Source: Trogon surrucura
Taxonomy: Eukaryota; Chordata; Aves; Trogoniformes; Trogonidae
Length of the DNA stretch: 64,000 nt
Assembly: GCA_020746105.1 (NCBI GenBank)
Contig: CM036657.1
Coordinates: 5,793,294-5,857,293 of the forward strand
Reading direction: 5' to 3'
Positions 38,440 through 50,467 of this stretch are shown here, piece by piece. Numbering within the stretch: position 1 is the stretch's first letter; each line of letters begins with the position of its first letter. The translations under genes were made by a program, and so were the position numbers. The notes below the pieces were generated by a model. The model worked only from the letters and a program-made list of their open reading frames with translations, ran no database searches and was not told the DNA's origin.

Positions 38440-38844
38440 CTACCACCGAAATCTGCATTGAGTTGTTGAATCTTGTTAACAAAAATGTTAACACGCTTTT
38501 GTGTGTCTGGGGAACAAAACAGATTTCAGGGGACTGTCTTTAGCTTGAGAATCAAGAGCAGCATAAAGAAAAATTAATGTACTATGTGGTGATTTCTATC
38601 GGGGGAGGGAGTCGGGTTTGGTATCGGGTTACTATCTATAGTTGTATACAGTTCTTTACTTTTATCTTTTTACCATTATTCCTATTACTTTCATTAAAGC
38701 TGTTCTAGTTCGTTTTTTTTTTTTCTTCTCTCATCCGTAAGTCTCTCTGCCTCATTCCCTTTTCTCTTCCCGTTTGGGGGGGGGAAGAGGGGGTTAGAGA
38801 GCGTCTGTTCGTGTTAGTGGCCGGCCCAGCCCTAACCCGCGACA
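38440..38844 (+). mobile_element. LTR fragment, ERVL-type 3' end
   Basis: ATTAAAG near 38694, a T12 run and a pyrimidine-rich R/U5 are followed by an end reading CGCGACA at 38838-38844. The end resembles the CCACGACA end of the ERVL LTRs in this window. The 5' limit is uncertain and no internal region follows. Confidence 0.5.
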
Positions 38845-38885
38845 CTATGAAAGTGTAACCTCAATGTAAATAAAAACACATCTAC

Positions 38886-39168
38886 AGAGATTTTAAATTA
38901 CCATACAGGTATTAAACACAATATTATTGTCCCATTCTCTTCTATCCCTTCAGTAACAGGTAGGAATACTGAAAGGGACAGAAAAGTACATGCAGTTAAT
39001 GCATGGCTTAAAGACTGGTGCCACCAGCAACATTTCGGGTTTTATGATCATGGGGAAGCTTACGCAGCACTGGGCATGAGAGATATAGATGGAGTGGGGC
39101 TGTCTCAGAGAGGGAGGAGAATTCTTGCTGGTGAGTTGGCGAAATTAATCGATAGGGCTTTAAACTAG
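38886..39168 (+). pseudogene. CR1 ORF1, C-terminal esterase-like end
   Basis: About 90 codons ending TAG at 39166-39168. The pattern NAWLKDWCHQQHFGFYDHG followed by DGVGLSQRGRR is the last block of the SGNH-esterase-like domain in CR1 ORF1. The usual catalytic histidine of the DGxHLS block is a glycine here, so this copy is probably inactive. Confidence 0.65.
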
Positions 39169-41297
39169 GTTGGAAGGGGGAAGGGGATAAAACTTGGCTC
39201 ACTACAGACGAGCCAGGGGGAAGTATCACAGGGTTAGGTGTCAAAACAATGGCCCTACTTAAGTGCATCCACTCCAACATGGATGGCACAAGCAATGGTA
39301 ACAGATGCTTCTCCATTAAATCTCTGAAGTGTCTGTATACCAATGCAAGAAGCATGGGGAATAAGCAGGGAGAATTAGAAGTCTATGTGCAGCTGGAGAA
39401 CTATGATCTCATTGCAATTACAGAGACCTGGTGGGACAACTCACATAACTGGAATGTGGGCCTTGATGGCTATGTCCTTTTTAGGAAAGACAGGCCAACA
39501 AGGCTAGGGGGTGGAGTTGCTCTTTACATGAGAGAGCAACTGGAATGTATTGAGATCTATCCAGGGGCAGATGAGGAGCAAGTAGAGAGTTTGTGGGTAA
39601 GAATGAAGAGGCAGGCTAGCTTAGGTGATACTGTGGTGGGTGTCTACTACAGACCACCTGATCAGGAGGAGGAAGTTGATGAGACAGCAGCCTCTCAATC
39701 CCAGGCCCTGGTTCTCATGGGGGATTTCAACTACCCAGATGTTTGCTGGAAGTCCCACACAGCCAGCCATCCTCAGTCCAGGAGGTTCCTCCAGTGCATC
39801 GATGATAACTTTTTGATGCAAATGGTGGATGAGCCAACCAGGAGAGGAGCGCTGCTGGACCTTGTGCTCACCAACAAGGAAGGTCTGGTTGAAGCAGTGA
39901 AGGTTGAGGGCAATCTTGGTTGCAGCAACCATGAGATAGTGGAGTTCAGGATCTTGTGCAGTAGAAACAGAATAGCAAGCAACTCTGGACTTCAGAAGGG
40001 CCAACTTTGGCCTCTTCAAGCAATTGCTAGGGGAAACACCATGGGACAGGGTACTACAAGGTGAAGGGGCCCAAGAGAGTTGCTTGGCATTCAAGGACCA
40101 CTTCTTCCATGCTCAAGATCAGTGCATCCCAACAGGTAGGAAATCAAGAAGAGATCCAGAAGACCTGCATGGTTAACCAGGGATCTGCTGGGCAGACTCA
40201 GGTGAAAGAGGAGGGTATATAAATTGTGGAAGGAAGGGCTGGCCACTTGGGTGGAGTATAGGACAGCTGTCAGGGAGTGTAGGGAGGCAATCAGAAAAAG
40301 CTAAGGCCTCCTTGGAATTAAACCTTGCAAGGGAGGTCAAGGACAACAGAAAGGGCTTCTTCAAATGCATTGCTGACAAAACTAACACTCGAGGCAATGT
40401 AGGCCCTCTGTTGAATGAGGTGGGTGCCCTGGAGACAGAGTACAGAAAGAAGGCAGAGTTGCTGAATGCCTTCTTTGTCTCTGTCTACACTGTTGGAGAC
40501 TGTCCTCAGGAGCCTCAGTCCCCTGAGGCCCCAGAGGAAGTCAAGATAAAGGAGGAGTTTGCCCTGATTGATGAGGACTGGGTTAAGGATCAATTTGAAC
40601 ACTTAAACATTCATAAATCCATGGGCCCTGATGGGATGCACCCACAGGTGCTGAGGGAGCTGGCGGAAATCATTGCTAGGCCTCTCCATCATCTTTGGTA
40701 AGTTATGGGGAGCAGGTGAGGTGCCTGAAGACTGGAGGAAAGCGAATGTCACTCCAGTCTATAAGAAGGGTGGGAAGGAAGGCCCGGGTAACTACAGACC
40801 GGTCGGCCTCACCTCCATCCCTGGAAAGGTGATGAAACATCTTATCCTTGGGGCTGTCTCTAGGCATATCAAGGATAAGAGGGTCATTAGGAGCAGTCAG
40901 CATGGCTTTGCCAAGGTGAAATCATGTTTGACCAACCTGATAGCCTTTTAAGAAGACATAACCAGGTGGATGGATGGTGGCTGCTCAGTGGATGTGGTCT
41001 ATCTGGATATCAGCAAGGCCTTTGACACCGTCTCCCACAGCATCCTCATAGGTAAACTGAGGAAGTGTGGTCTGGATGACCAAGTAGTGAGGTGGCTTGG
41101 GAAATGGTTGAAGGGAAGAAGCCAGAGAGTTGTAGTCAATGGGGCAGAGTCTAGTTGGAGGCCTGTGTCTAGTGGGGTCCATCAGGGGTCAGTGCTGGGG
41201 CCAGTGCTTTTCAATACAGTCATCAATGAACTGGACGAGGGATTAGAGAGCACTGTCAGCAAGTTTGCTGATGACACGAAACTGGGAGGAGTGGCTG
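39169..41297 (+). repeat. CR1 LINE, endonuclease and reverse transcriptase (split by ERVL-A)
   Basis: Plus-strand CR1. 39249-40064 codes an APE-type endonuclease (271 codons): [22 protein letters not shown] (catalytic E), [20 protein letters not shown] (catalytic D/N) and SNHEIVEF (here SNHE where SDH is usual). Reverse transcriptase follows in several frames (40312-41383) with [39 protein letters not shown] and FADDTKLGG. Frameshifts and an in-frame stop (near 40950) break it. It continues at 63293. Confidence 0.92.
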
Positions 41298-41736
41298 TGT
41301 CGTGGTTTAAGCCGAGTGACCGGCCGGGAGAGACAAAGAACCACATGGTCACTCTCTCACTCGCTCACCCCTGCCGGGAGTGAGGGGAAGAGCCCGGAGA
41401 GAGCAGTGGACAGAGGCTCATGGGGTTGAGATAAAAACAGTTTGTTTTAATGGTGAACATAAATGATAACGATAACAATAACAGTGAAGTAACAGTAATG
41501 TTTAACCAGATATATCGAGAGTAACATGTAACGCAGATGTCTCACCACCCGGATCCCTGCGATGCGCCTGGACCGAGAACCGGAAAGAGAAAGCCCCCCA
41601 CCCTGACCAGCTCCCTCTATATACCCCGAGCATGACGTCACGATGGTATCAAATATCCCTTTGGCTAGTGACTAGTTATCCCAGCTAGCTCAATTCTTGA
41701 CTGAAAATTAACCCTATCCCAGCTGAACCCAGTACA
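41298..41736 (-). mobile_element. ERVL-A 3' LTR
   Basis: 439-bp minus-strand LTR, TGTACTGGG start at 41736 to CCACGACA end at 41298. It matches the ERVL-A 5' LTR (55672-56042 plus 63225-63292). Left target duplication GGCTG at 41293-41297, right GGATG at 63293-63297 (one mismatch). Confidence 0.92.
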
Positions 41737-42241
41737 TTATCCACCCCTTATTCTATACCATCTACGTCATGCTCAGATCTTATACTTTACATTTATCACT
41801 AGCTTTCTTGTTATATATACACATATATGCACACATGCACATATACACAGATATCATTCTCTTAATCTATACACTCCTTCCAGTATATCCCTTGAGTTCA
41901 TGGCTTCGAGGTTCCATTCATTGTAACAGTTCTTTAGGGTAGGAGAGAATGGTGCTTGATTGTGGTATACTTCGTCCAAAACTCACGCTGTATTTTGCAT
42001 GGTCTGTGCCCACGGTCTGAAGCTTGAAAAAATGTCATCTTAGGGAAGTCACTGGGCACCACCTCAGGTTCCCTTATCGCTGTCCTTCCCTCGTTTTCAT
42101 CGTAGTCTATCCTTTGTTGGTCTGGGTATTCTTACTGTAATATCAATCGACATGACACATAACAACAGCAGCAGTGATGACATACATTGGCAGGGTAATT
42201 TATCAGTTAACATCACATGATTTAGTCCACTGGCTGTTCTC
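41737..42241 (-). other. ERVL-A 3' untranslated region
   Basis: Between the pol end (which lies at 50468 after the P2 insertion) and the 3' LTR. A polypurine tract on the minus strand (GAATAAGGGGTGGATAA) abuts the LTR at 41737. It contains short AC/AT-rich repeats near 41815-41860. No gene. Confidence 0.7.
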
Positions 42242-42612
42242 TGTAGAGGAATTTCTTGTGGAGCAGAGGTGCAGTATCTCTTTAAAGGTTTGGACAACCC
42301 AGCTTAGGCCTAAAAAAATACTCTGTCCTTGAAACTGCCTTGGGGCACGAAGAGGAGGAGGTGTAGCTGTTTCGTAGCCTTGCCGGGGGGAGAGGGGGGG
42401 TGAGAGCCACCTGCATAGTTGAATAGCGCTACTCAATAAAACACTGGCGCGTGTAAACCTGTAACTGACCAACTCTGTTAAGGGGCAGACGCGTGGACAC
42501 TGCTTAACTGTATATATTGAGCTGTCCAGAGCAATAAAGGGAGATCGACATGTAACCATATGGGTGGGATTTGTCGTTGTCTTGACCGGCTCTCCGAAGG
42601 GACCCTTCTTTA
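42242..42612 (+). mobile_element. P2 5' LTR
   Basis: 371 bp, starting TGTAGAGG and ending CTTCTTTA (CA end mutated). TATATAT near 42510, AATAAAG near 42533. It differs from the 3' LTR at several places, for example near 42276 and 42315, so P2 is older than P1 and P3. Confidence 0.92.
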
Positions 42613-42614
42613 TC

Positions 42615-42632
42615 TGGCGCCCAAACAGGCTT
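42615..42632 (+). other. P2 primer binding site, tRNA-Lys type
   Basis: TGGCGCCCAAACAGGCTT, matching the first 14 positions of the Lys-3 site with one change. Confidence 0.85.
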
Positions 42633-42808
42633 AAATGGGGAATTGCTTAAATGCGGATTGCTTGAATACGGAAAGACTCCGAAGCATTGGTCGTGAGCCG
42701 ATTTGGGAGCCAGAGAGCCGGAGGCAGGAGAGTTCTGGGTGTGACCAAAAGGGCACCGGAGACCAGAGTTTGAGCGGCCGATCAAGCCCCTGCCAAGGTA
42801 AGACCGCG

Positions 42809-44872
42809 ATGGAAACCGATGCGGCAACTCGTCTTCTTGTTGGTATACTCTCTGAGAGGAGAAAAAGTAAAGGAGTGAGATGTATTCGCCCTGATCCAAG
42901 GGGCTCAGAAGCGGGAGAAAATGAAGGACCCATCATTAATCTTTAACTCAACGGAATGGCGTGAAGTAGGAGATCTATTGTGGGACTGTACTTTAGGGGG
43001 AGGAAAAGAAGGAAAAGAAGTGAAAGAACTAGGAACTGTTTGGAAAACCGTAATACGCACTCTAGAAATCATGCAAGCAGAAAAGAAAGTTGCTGCGGTG
43101 GCGATCGAAGCATTGGGGGGAGGGCAGGAAAAGAAAAAGGCAAAGGAAGAAACCCCCAACCCGTCCTGACTGGCGAAATTTTTTCAGCTAGGACAGACAT
43201 GCCCCATGAAGGGTACAGCGGCCCCGGTGTGCTCCTCTCTGAAGGACTTGTTGCAAAAAAGTGAAAAAGAGAACATTTCCCTGCCAACGCAGGTTGCAAC
43301 TGAGGGGAAACCGGAAGCCACTCTGCCGCTGGACTCGAGAGGCACGGGCCCAGCAGAAAGAGGAGGCACAGGGCTGTCGCCCGAAACTTAAACCTTTGAT
43401 ACCATCTTCCGACGAGGATTCTGAATCATAATTGAGTCCTGACAAGTCTGTCAGAGGTAATGATCAAGCTACACAGGGAACAAAGAGACCTCGGAACAAG
43501 AAAGAGGAAGATCCAAATGAACCTCTGAAAAAGATCCTGAACAAACTCGATGAATTATCAATTAGACAGCAAGAAATAGAAGAAACCATTAAACCAGTTT
43601 CATCGTCACTTTGGAGACAACCAGAAACCATATCTAAGGTCCCGCGAGAGATTCAACCATTCTCCCATATAGTACCACCGGTTGAACCCTCAGCTCCCCC
43701 ATTACCACCAGCTCCCTCACTCAAGCCTGACTTTCAAGCCCGAGCCATAAAGGATCCTTTGCAACAGCAATGGAGCGGTGTCATCAGAGATGCTATAATA
43801 GAGGGAGATTGGGAAGCAGCCATTTCGATTGCATGTCCTGTTATTATTAATAACGGACAAGGGACCTGGGAACCGCATGATTGGAAGATCTTACAACAAA
43901 CGAAACAGACTGTCACCACGCATGGCATCCGATCAGAAGCTGCACGAAGTATTATACAATTCATTTTTACAGCAGGCGTATTGTGCCCAAATTGCTTTGT
44001 TATTATTAAGCCTGTCACAATATTTACTGTGGGAGAGAGAATGGAAAAGACTGGCTTTGGAAGAGGCCAACAAACACCGCGAAATTAACGATCCTTTATA
44101 TGGATTACAAGCAGATATGTTGACTGGTAGTGGAAATTATGCCACCACTGCAACCCAACTGACGTATCCGACAATCATGCATCAAGTTTCTCAGACTCTG
44201 GCTCATCGAGCGCTGTTATCAGTCCCAGAAAAGAAAAAATCACCCCCGTATGCAACGGTATGACAAGGGACGACCGAGCCATTTAATCAATTTGTTGATC
44301 GATTGTCTGCTGCCATAAAGGACGCTACCGAGTTAACCGAGCCGCTGCAAGAACACTTGTTCCGTACACTTGCTTTTGAAAATTCCAATTCAAGTACTAA
44401 AGCCATTTTGGCCACCTTACCACAGGGCGCGGGAGTGGATGAAATGTTATTACGAGCATCACGAGCAGAACAAAGCAGCCAAGCTGCAGCCTTTACAGCG
44501 GCCATGCAAGGTGCCACTGAAAGGCAAGGACATGTGATCGTAGCCGCTTTATCCGGAAGAAAAAACAGCTGGCCTGGTAACCCAAAGAAAGAAGCAGCCA
44601 ATGGGCCAGCAGCGGGACCGTGCTTTCTCTGCGGAGAATCCGGACACTGGAGAAGAACATGCCAAAAGACTGTATGGTGTCACATATGTAATAGTGACGC
44701 CCATGCTACCGTGGCATGCAGGAAGTCGGAAACCTACAAGCGCAGCGCGCAGGGGCCGCGCGCCAAGACACAAATCAGCGCCCAACCTCAACCGAAGCCA
44801 CAGACGGTTTCCTACAACGACACAAACCCGCTACCTGGGGAAGCCTCGGCGTGGATGTGGCAACCGCAGTAG
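42809..44872 (+). pseudogene. gag: P2 Gag, frameshifted
   Basis: Starts at ATG 42809, 10 bp after a splice-donor-like AAGGTAAGA. Matrix is split between two frames (42809-42946 and 42921-43169). 43432-44088 codes linker and capsid start; a frameshift near 44000 moves it to 43829-44263, which ends in a TGA just before the major homology region (TEPFNQFVDRL, ~44277). 44303-44872 covers the capsid end and nucleocapsid with two knuckles, CFLCGESGHWRRTC and CHICNSDAHATVAC. Two knuckles and the dUTPase downstream mark it as betaretrovirus-like. Confidence 0.88.
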
Positions 44873-45564
44873 AAGTTACACTGCAAGACAAACAAGTAGC
44901 GTTAATCCCGACAACTGCATTTGGCCCATTATTTTCAACTGACTCTTTTGTTGGAGGGCTACTGCTGGGACGATCATCTACCAGCAAACAAGGAGTTGTA
45001 GTATTACCGGGAGTTATTGATGCTGACTATACAGGTCAAATAAAGATTATGGCTTATGCATTACAACCACCTGTCACCATTCCAAAAGGAAGCAAAATTG
45101 CCCAGATCGTTGCCCTTGAAGCAGCCCATCCACATCAGTCACATCCAAAAGAGGGACAAAAGCAAAGAGGAGATGAAGGCTTTGGGTCATCGGGATTTGA
45201 CGTCTTCTTGACACTAGACATGAATTCCCGGCCACAAAGAAGAGTCACCCTACAACGGGGGGAAAGTCAAGTTCAGTTAAGACCAATGCTCGACACCGGA
45301 GCGGATGTCACCATCATTAATCAAACATACTGGCCACCCACGTGGCCCCTGCAGGCTCCCATGACACAAATTGTGGGAGTGGGAGGAATGAAAGCTCCTC
45401 AATCCAGTAGACACCCTGTGACTATAGTTTTTGAAGATGGACAACAACAAATAGTCTTTCGGCCATATGTCATGCAGTTACCTTCAACTCTTCAAAGCCT
45501 GATAGGCAGAGACTTGCTGTCTCAACTCGGAATGGTATTAACCACTGATCAGCATTTATCATGA
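44716..45564 (+). CDS. pro: P2 dUTPase-protease, open frame
   Basis: 282 codons, in the -1 frame relative to gag and overlapping it by about 150 bp. The dUTPase has GRSSTSKQG and VLPGVIDADYTG blocks and a C-terminal GFGSSG. The N-terminal GIDL motif is not as clear as in P1. The protease has LDTGADVTII (D codon 45292-45294) and LIGRDLL. It ends in TGA overlapping an ATG (ATGA at 45561-45564) that opens the pol frame. The frame is intact though its neighbours are not. Confidence 0.85.
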   Translation: MQEVGNLQAQRAGAARQDTNQRPTSTEATDGFLQRHKPATWGSLGVDVATAVEVTLQDKQVALIPTTAFGPLFSTDSFVGGLLLGRSSTSKQGVVVLPGVIDADYTGQIKIMAYALQPPVTIPKGSKIAQIVALEAAHPHQSHPKEGQKQRGDEGFGSSGFDVFLTLDMNSRPQRRVTLQRGESQVQLRPMLDTGADVTIINQTYWPPTWPLQAPMTQIVGVGGMKAPQSSRHPVTIVFEDGQQQIVFRPYVMQLPSTLQSLIGRDLLSQLGMVLTTDQHLS

Positions 45565-45968
45565 CGACCACTGCCGAGCAGCCGCCCATAAAAAAGATTA
45601 CCTGGGTGATCGATACACCCGTATGGGTGGAGCAGTGGCTGATGACTAAAGACAGGCTGCAAATAGCAGAATAACTTGTGGAAGAACAACTTGAGGCCGG
45701 CCACATCAAATCATCTGTAAGTCCATGGAACACCCCAATATTCGTAATACCGAAAAAATCAGGAAAGTGGCAACTGTTACATGACTTCTGAAGAGTCAAC
45801 GATCAAATGTAAGCTATGGGAGCACTTCAACCTGGATTACCAACACCCTCCATGATCCCAGAACAGCGGCACATCATAGTAATAGACTTAAAAGACTGCT
45901 TTTTTACTATTCCCTTGCATCCAGAAGACACACAACAATTTGCTTTCACTATACCCTCTATTAACAGG
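45561..45968 (+). pseudogene. pol: P2 Pol, N-terminal part of reverse transcriptase
   Basis: Starts at ATG overlapping the pro stop. At least three in-frame stops (near 45674, 45790 and 45811) break it. The LKDCFF palm block and a later PSIN block are readable before the solo LTR cuts in at 45969. Confidence 0.85.
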
Positions 45969-47135
45969 TGTCGTGGTTTAACCCTGGCTGGCCGCCAGGT
46001 ACCCACACAGCCGCTCTCTCACTCCCCCTTCACGGCTAAACAGGGGGAGAAAATATTTCAAAGGGTTCAGGGTTTGAGATAACGACAGGGAGATCACTCT
46101 CATTTACCATCCCGGGCAAAACAGACTCGATTTTGGGGAAATTAGGTACATTTATAAGAAATAATCAGAGACGAGTAATGAGAAGTGAGAAAGAGAAAAC
46201 AAATCTTAAAAACAGAACACCTTCCCCCATCCCTCCCTTCTTCCCGGGCTTAACATCAATCCCGGTTTTTCCACCTTCTCCCCCCAAGTGGCGCAGGGGG
46301 ACAGGGAATGTTGGTTTCACTGCTTTTTTCACTCTGGGGGAGGACTCTTCACTCTTCCCCAGGGCCATTGTGGGGTCCCTCTCACGGGAGACAAGCTTCA
46401 CGCTCTCTTCTCCGGCATGAGTCGTCCCACAAAGGGCAATTCATCACAAACTGCCCAACGGGAGACACCTCACGAGGGACAGCCCACTCCTCGTGAGTCT
46501 GAGGCGCAGTCCTTCAGGGGAAACTGCTCCAGCGTGAGTCCCCTGCAGCGTCCCAAAAGTCCCACCAGCCAACCTGCTCCAGCGTGGGCATTCCTCTCTT
46601 CCACGGGTTGCAGGTTCTGGCAGCGACTTGCTCTGATGCGGGCTTCCCACGGGCTGCAACCCTCTTCAGGCATCCACCCACATGGCATGGGGTCCTCTAC
46701 ACAGTGGACATCTACGTGGTGATCCTCACGGTGGACATCTGCACCTTGCCCATGGTGCTGCAGGGGGACAACCCGCTTCACCATGGTCTTCACCACAGAT
46801 TTGGGGGACTCTCTCTGCTCCGGCACCTGGAGCTCATCCCCCCCCACCCACCCCTTCTTCACTGACCTTGGTGTCTGCACAGATTCTCACTCCTCCATCT
46901 CTGTGCCAACTGCTAAGGCGCAGTTCTTTTTCCCCGTTCTTAAATATGTTTTTCACAGAGGCGTTGCTCTGCTATCACTTTACTGATAGGTTCAGCCTTG
47001 GCTGGCGGCGGTTCCCTCTTTGGAGCTGGCTGGCATTGGCTCTATCAAACTTGGGGAGCTTCTAGCAGCTTCTTACAGAAGCCACCCTGCAGCTCCCCCC
47101 CCGCCTCCAAAATCCGGCCAGGCCAAACCAAAACA
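45969..47135 (-). mobile_element. Solo LTR, ERVL-type, in P2 pol
   Basis: 1,167-bp minus-strand solo LTR, flanked by 5-bp repeats ACAGG (45964-45968 and 47136-47140). It ends CCACGACA on the minus strand and is closely related to the solo LTR at 5715-6901. It is younger than P2. Confidence 0.95.
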
Positions 47136-49318
47136 ACAGGGCAGCGCCGACTCGACGTTTTGAATGGGTTGCTTTGCCACAAGGGATGAAAAACTCTCCC
47201 ACCATGTGTCAGTAGTATGTCGATTGGGCCTCGCGTCCGATTCGTCAAAAGTTTGCCTCAGCACTTATTTATCATTACATGGATTATATTTTGCTTCCAA
47301 CGAAACAGCCTTTGAGTGACGCTGACTTAGCCTGGCTCACTGCTCAGTTGAGTCAACAAGGTCTTGTGCTGGCCCCAGAAAAGGTACAACGAACTGCACC
47401 CTGGAAATATTTGGGTTGGCTAATATCAGACACACAGATAAGGCCGCAGAAGATCACATTACATGCAAACATCCAGACATTACATGACGCGCAAAAATTG
47501 TTGGGAGATTTGCAATGGGTGCGAAACATTGTTGGAATCACCAGCGACGACCTACTTCCATTTTTACCGTGGCTGCAAGGCACAGAAGCTAACAGTCCCC
47601 ATTCTTGCTCAGCAGAACAAACAGAAGTGCTTGAACAAGTAACTGCTAAATTAAAAACAGGATGGAGCGCACGCCATCTTGAGGATCGCCCCCTGTCACT
47701 GCTTATCATCAATACAGATTCCAACCCTCTTGCCATTGTGTTTCAATGGCAAAAGAAAAAGGGGGAAGAATCCCCTGGAGAGTCAGCAAGAATAATAGAA
47801 TGGGTATTCTTACCAGTACAACCTAAATTTCGCCTAATGAGAAGAACAGAAGCCATTGCTGCGTTGATCCAAAAGGGCCGATCTCGAATAATGGAGATAG
47901 AAGGGTTGGAGCTGGCAGACATTAGCATTCCCGTTAGAAATGAAGACTTGGAATGGCAACTGCGGCACTCCATCGAAATCCAGGAAGCATTGCTGGGCTA
48001 CTCTGGTCTGGTTCACAACAAGCATCCTAAGGGCCCACTATGGCAAGTAATTGAGCAACACAAATGGCTAGAAAAACCCCTGTGCTCACAGCAACCAGTG
48101 GATGGAAGGACGGTCTTCACAGATGCAGGACGGAAGATGAGAAGCGCAGCAGGTGTATGGCAACAACAGGGAGCGTGGAAGCAACATACAGTCCAGGGTG
48201 ACGTTGCAGATAGCTTACAAATACTCGAGCTGAAAGCTGTATGTTGGGCTTTCCAGAATTGGAGCAAAGAGCCTCTCAATGTGGTTTCTGATTCCTTATA
48301 TGTTGTTGGGGTTGTACAAAGAATTGAAGACGCACTTCTGCGGAAAACCCAGAACCAGCGTCTGGGGGAATTGTTCGTGCAGTTGCATCACACTCTGAGA
48401 CAGTGGCAACATTCGTATTGTATGATACACATACGAAGTCACCAATGGGAGAACGGCCTTGGGGAAGGCAATGCCCGAGCAGATGAGGCTGTTAGTTGTG
48501 CTGTATATGTTCCGCCACAAAATGCCTTTGAGAAAGCAAGAAGTAGCCATGAAATGTTTCACCAAAATGCAAAAGCATTGCATCGTCAGTTCCACATAAC
48601 CCTAACGGACGCAAAGGGAATTGTTTGCACATGCCCTCAGTGTAGTCGTCATGGCCTGGGACTTGGTTTAGGGACAAACCCAAAGGGCCTAAAGGCCTTA
48701 GAGATTTGGCAGGTGGATGTGACCCATGTTCCTGAATTTGGGAGACTAAAATATGTTCATGTAACTATAGATACATATTCAAAGTTCGTATGGACCACGG
48801 CACAACCAGGAGAAAAGGCGCTCCATGTAGAGAGACACTTGTCTGTATGTTTCGCAATTATGGGAGTACCTACAGAAATTAAAACGGACAATGGCCCTGT
48901 GTACGTTGGCCAAAGAGTAGCTAGGTTTATGCAAAAATGGGGAGTGAGACACACCATGGGAATTCCACCCTGTCCAACAGGACAGGCTATTGTAGAAAGG
49001 GCAAATTGTACGGTAAAAGAATATTTAGCAAAACAAAAACAGAGCGATGACATGGATGTCATAAGCCATTTATCTAAAGTACTCTTTACCCTAAACTTTC
49101 TTTCTTTAACAGAAGGTAGAGAGGAGCCTGCCGTTGTTATACATCATTCCACCATAAAAGAAAGAAGCCCGCAAGCCATCCCAGGGTTGTGCGTATATCA
49201 TAAAAACATGAGGACCGGAGAATGGGAAGGGTCAAGTCCAGTACTATTTAATGGTAGAGGCTATATGTGTGTTTCAACAGGAGCAGGACCAGTGTGGGTG
49301 CCAAGCCGATTCACGTGA
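47136..49318 (+). pseudogene. pol: P2 Pol, RT C-terminal part, RNase H and integrase
   Basis: Resumes the palm domain after the solo LTR. A TAG lies at about 47211-47213. From 47279 to 49318 the frame is open for 679 codons. The YMDD motif is YMDY (47276-47287), which would inactivate the polymerase. RNase H has VFTDAG, LELKAV, SDSLY and IRSHQ. Integrase has H-x3-H and CPQC, then WQVDVTHVP, KTDNGPVY and VERANC, so the D-D-E set is retained. It ends TGA at 49318. Confidence 0.9.
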
Positions 49319-49650
49319 GCTGTACGTCAACAGTGAATGACCGACAACAGTGGCGTAGATGGCGACGCACCAGACCCTTAGTGGAACAAATTAAAAGCGA
49401 ACTGAGTTTGTTATATTGGGATCCAAGTATCATTGTTGGAAAAATCCTCTCTGGGAGGAGTTTTGGAAACCAAACGGTTCACCAGTCTGTCAAGGTAGCT
49501 AGGAATAGTCTGTGTAGTTATTGTGGCTGTGCGTTGTTGTTAGGGTACATGGTAATAACCAGCAGAGTGAGCTTTCTTTAGCTAAAAGCAAGGTGGGGAA
49601 ACCAGCTGCCTTTTGCTTTGTTAGAAGTATATGATTAAGGACCAAAGTAG
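49319..49650 (+). pseudogene. env: P2 env remnant, N-terminal side
   Basis: Short frames only; 49267-49581 is open for ~100 codons overlapping the pol end and may be the start of env or an accessory frame. 49557-49650 matches the env-tail region of P3. Most of env is deleted. Confidence 0.45.
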
Positions 49651-49908
49651 ATAGGGAGACTCCCTTGCATTCTTCCTTCAGCCCTGGCCAAGCTGTGAGA
49701 AGAATTCAACGGAGCAAACACCACCAGATGTTCCCGCATTCAACGTTATGTAAGGTTGTTTATTTAATAGTATAAATGCTGGACCCTCTTGCAGCGACTT
49801 CGGAAACCTCACCTACGGGTGGATGCACTGCGTAGGACTTCCCAATTGTCGGGAGGGTTCTCCAGAAACCTCGCTGCAACAGGGGCTCCCCAGCGACTGC
49901 GGGTCTGG
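49651..49908 (+). mobile_element. Unassigned ~258-bp insertion
   Basis: P3 has no sequence here: its AAAGTATGATTTAGGG is continuous at 30681-30696, while P2 reads AAAGTA, then this block, then ATTTAGGG. GATA occurs at both borders and may be a short duplication. TATAAAT near 49776 suggests an LTR, but there are no TG/CA ends. Confidence 0.6.
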
Positions 49909-50089
49909 ATAATTTAGGGTGACGGGTGTGAGAACTTTGACAAGATGAATTAAGAGTTTAGTTAAGGCATTTTTGGTTATTGGAGTTTTAATTGTTATAG
50001 GCTTACTTATGTTTAGTTGTTTGATGAGTGTAATCAAGAAAATGACAAAAAAGCTAGCAGTGGGTTGTCCAAAAAGAAAAAGGAGGATA
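49909..50089 (+). pseudogene. env: P2 env membrane anchor remnant and polypurine tract
   Basis: The anchor-coding region (FLVIGVLIVIGLLMF-like) is readable and a polypurine tract AAAAAGAAAAAGGAGGATA lies directly before the LTR. A deletion relative to P3 near 50060 removed part of the tail. Confidence 0.65.
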
Positions 50090-50467
50090 TGTAGAGGAAT
50101 TTCTTGTGGAGCAGAGGTGCAGTATCCCTTTTAAAGGTTTGGACAACCCAGCTTAGGCCTAAACAAAGGCTCTGTCCTTGAAGCTGCCTTGGGGCACGGG
50201 GAGGAGGAGGTTTTATCTGTTTTGTGAAGAGCCTTGCCGGGTGGAGAAGGGGGGGCGAGAGCCGCCTGCATAGTTGAATGGCACTACTCAATAAAACACT
50301 GGCGCGTGTAAACCTGTAACTGACCAACTCTGTTAAGGGGCAGGCACATGGACACTGCTTAACTGTATATATTGAGCTGTCCAGAGCAATAAAGGGAGAT
50401 CGACATGTAACCGTATCGATGGGATTTGTCGTTGTCTTGACCGGCTCTCCAAAGGGACCCTTTTTCA
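50090..50467 (+). mobile_element. P2 3' LTR
   Basis: 378 bp, TGTAGAGG to TTTTTCA. Followed directly by the end of ERVL-A pol on the minus strand. Confidence 0.92.

Larger units (their letters stand above)
42242..50467 (+). mobile_element. Provirus P2, complete but decayed
   Basis: An 8.2-kb provirus inserted in the 3' part of ERVL-A, with LTRs at 42242-42612 and 50090-50467. Flanking repeat GTTCTC / ATTCTC (one mismatch) fits a 6-bp duplication. Order: Lys-type primer site, gag, dUTPase-protease, pol, env remnants, polypurine tract. Frameshifts and stops occur in gag and reverse transcriptase, and env is mostly deleted. A 1.17-kb solo LTR sits in reverse transcriptase. P3 belongs to the same family. 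Confidence 0.92.
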
